The translations under genes and the position numbers were made by a program. 32,883 nt of DNA from an uncultured Pedobacter sp. (lineage in GTDB: Bacteria; Bacteroidota; Bacteroidia; Sphingobacteriales; Sphingobacteriaceae), in NCBI RefSeq assembly GCF_946479715.1, contig NZ_CAMLHF010000036.1, positions 1 through 32,883 on the forward strand. The letters are read 5' to 3'. This document shows, one piece after another, positions 32,385-32,883 of this stretch. The stretch's first letter is position 1. Every line of letters starts with the position of its first letter. The notes below the pieces were generated by a model. The model saw nothing but the letters and a program-made list of their open reading frames with translations. It ran no database searches and had not been told where the DNA came from.

Positions 32385-32883
32385 TTAGTAATCTAACCAC
32401 ATTTTAAATAAAGGGGCTTTTGTTCGGCTGACTATAATATCATTGTCTGTATTATTCTTTAATTTGAGCTTTAATTTTCCATTGAAAAAATTGTGGACTT
32501 TTTCAATGGAATTGACATGAACAATGTATTGACGGTTTATTCTAAAGAAATTTTTAGGTTCTAACTCTTGTTCTAGCGCTTCGAGGGTTTGGGGCACCAC
32601 AATTTTTTCTCCATTAAAAAGATTCACATAAGTAATGTTCAGATGGGAATAAAAGAAGGCTATATCCTCTACATTGATTTTTCTATAGCCATCGCGGTAT
32701 GGAAGAAAGAAACGTGACCTGTATTCTTTCGGTCGGATTTGACTCAGTAGTTCTTCGATTAAAGGTGATTGTTGGTATGATCTCTGTATAGAGTTTTCAA
32801 ATTTTACAATAGCGGCTTCCAATTGGTCCATTTCAATTGGCTTAAGCAGATAATCTATACTATTGTATTTAAAAGCTTTTATC
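32385..32883 (-). CDS. LytTR-family response regulator (5' end beyond window)
   Basis: The minus-strand frame stays open to the right edge, so the internal ATG at 32829-32831 is not the start. The visible upstream part (KAFKYNSIDYLLKPIE) is the end of a CheY-like receiver domain, with the conserved Lys of LLKP; the phosphorylated Asp lies outside the window. After a linker comes a LytTR DNA-binding domain: FLPYRDGYRKINVEDIAFFYS, FFRINRQYIVHVNSI and the final KLKLKLK...DIIVSR strands. In Bacteroidota such regulators usually pair with a 7TM-less LytS-type histidine kinase encoded next door, which here would be off the edge. Confidence 0.92.
   Translation of the reverse strand, partial: IKAFKYNSIDYLLKPIEMDQLEAAIVKFENSIQRSYQQSPLIEELLSQIRPKEYRSRFFLPYRDGYRKINVEDIAFFYSHLNITYVNLFNGEKIVVPQTLEALEQELEPKNFFRINRQYIVHVNSIEKVHNFFNGKLKLKLKNNTDNDIIVSRTKAPLFKMWLDY

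Overview
The window looks like a chromosome segment from a member of Bacteroidota, most likely a Sphingobacteriaceae relative such as Pedobacter. Support for this: moderate-to-low GC; start sites without Shine-Dalgarno sequences; several TAnnTTTG promoter elements of the Bacteroidota type; and neighbours typical of the phylum (BBP2-type porin next to amt, DUF4468 protein, Tat-exported TIM-barrel isomerase, GH20 hexosaminidase, LytTR regulator). The assignment rests on recognising protein families; no search was run. No rRNA, tRNA, CRISPR array, insertion sequence or prophage gene was seen.

Region 1 (1-16903) is one tightly packed plus-strand operon that enters from the left edge. It encodes two large PUFA-synthase/heterocyst-glycolipid-type iterative synthases: enoyl reductase-KS-AT-ACP-ACP-KR, then KS-AT-like-DH-phosphopantetheinyl transferase. 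A free acyl carrier protein, an alpha/beta hydrolase, two paralogous GT1 glycosyltransferases, two paralogous condensation-domain-like acyltransferases and a four-helix membrane protein follow. Between them the two synthases carry every activity needed to build and fully or partly reduce a long carbon chain and to activate their own carriers. The downstream genes suggest the chain is released or transferred, glycosylated (possibly twice) and acylated (possibly twice), giving a complex glycolipid. I know of no characterised pathway with exactly this gene set; this is the main candidate for an undescribed system.

Region 2 (16904-23948) holds a radical SAM protein of the YhcC/TIGR01212 family with a well-formed promoter, a secreted GH20 beta-N-acetylhexosaminidase, a very AT-rich 545-bp gap, an ammonium transporter with a porin-like outer-membrane protein, and a secreted DUF4468 protein.

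Region 3 (23949-29410) holds a minus-strand RNase H-like YkuK protein, a small uncharacterised ORF, a DEAD-box-type helicase that may be leaderless, a half-length DUF1456 protein, and a carbohydrate-related set: ROK kinase, secreted esterase, Tat-exported sugar-phosphate-isomerase-like protein. A perfect 17-bp bidirectional terminator ends it.

Region 4 (29411-32883) holds ettA (minus strand), a divergent intergenic region with a long near-perfect palindrome, an unrecognised secreted protein, a convergent terminator, and the C-terminal part of a LytTR response regulator that runs off the right edge.
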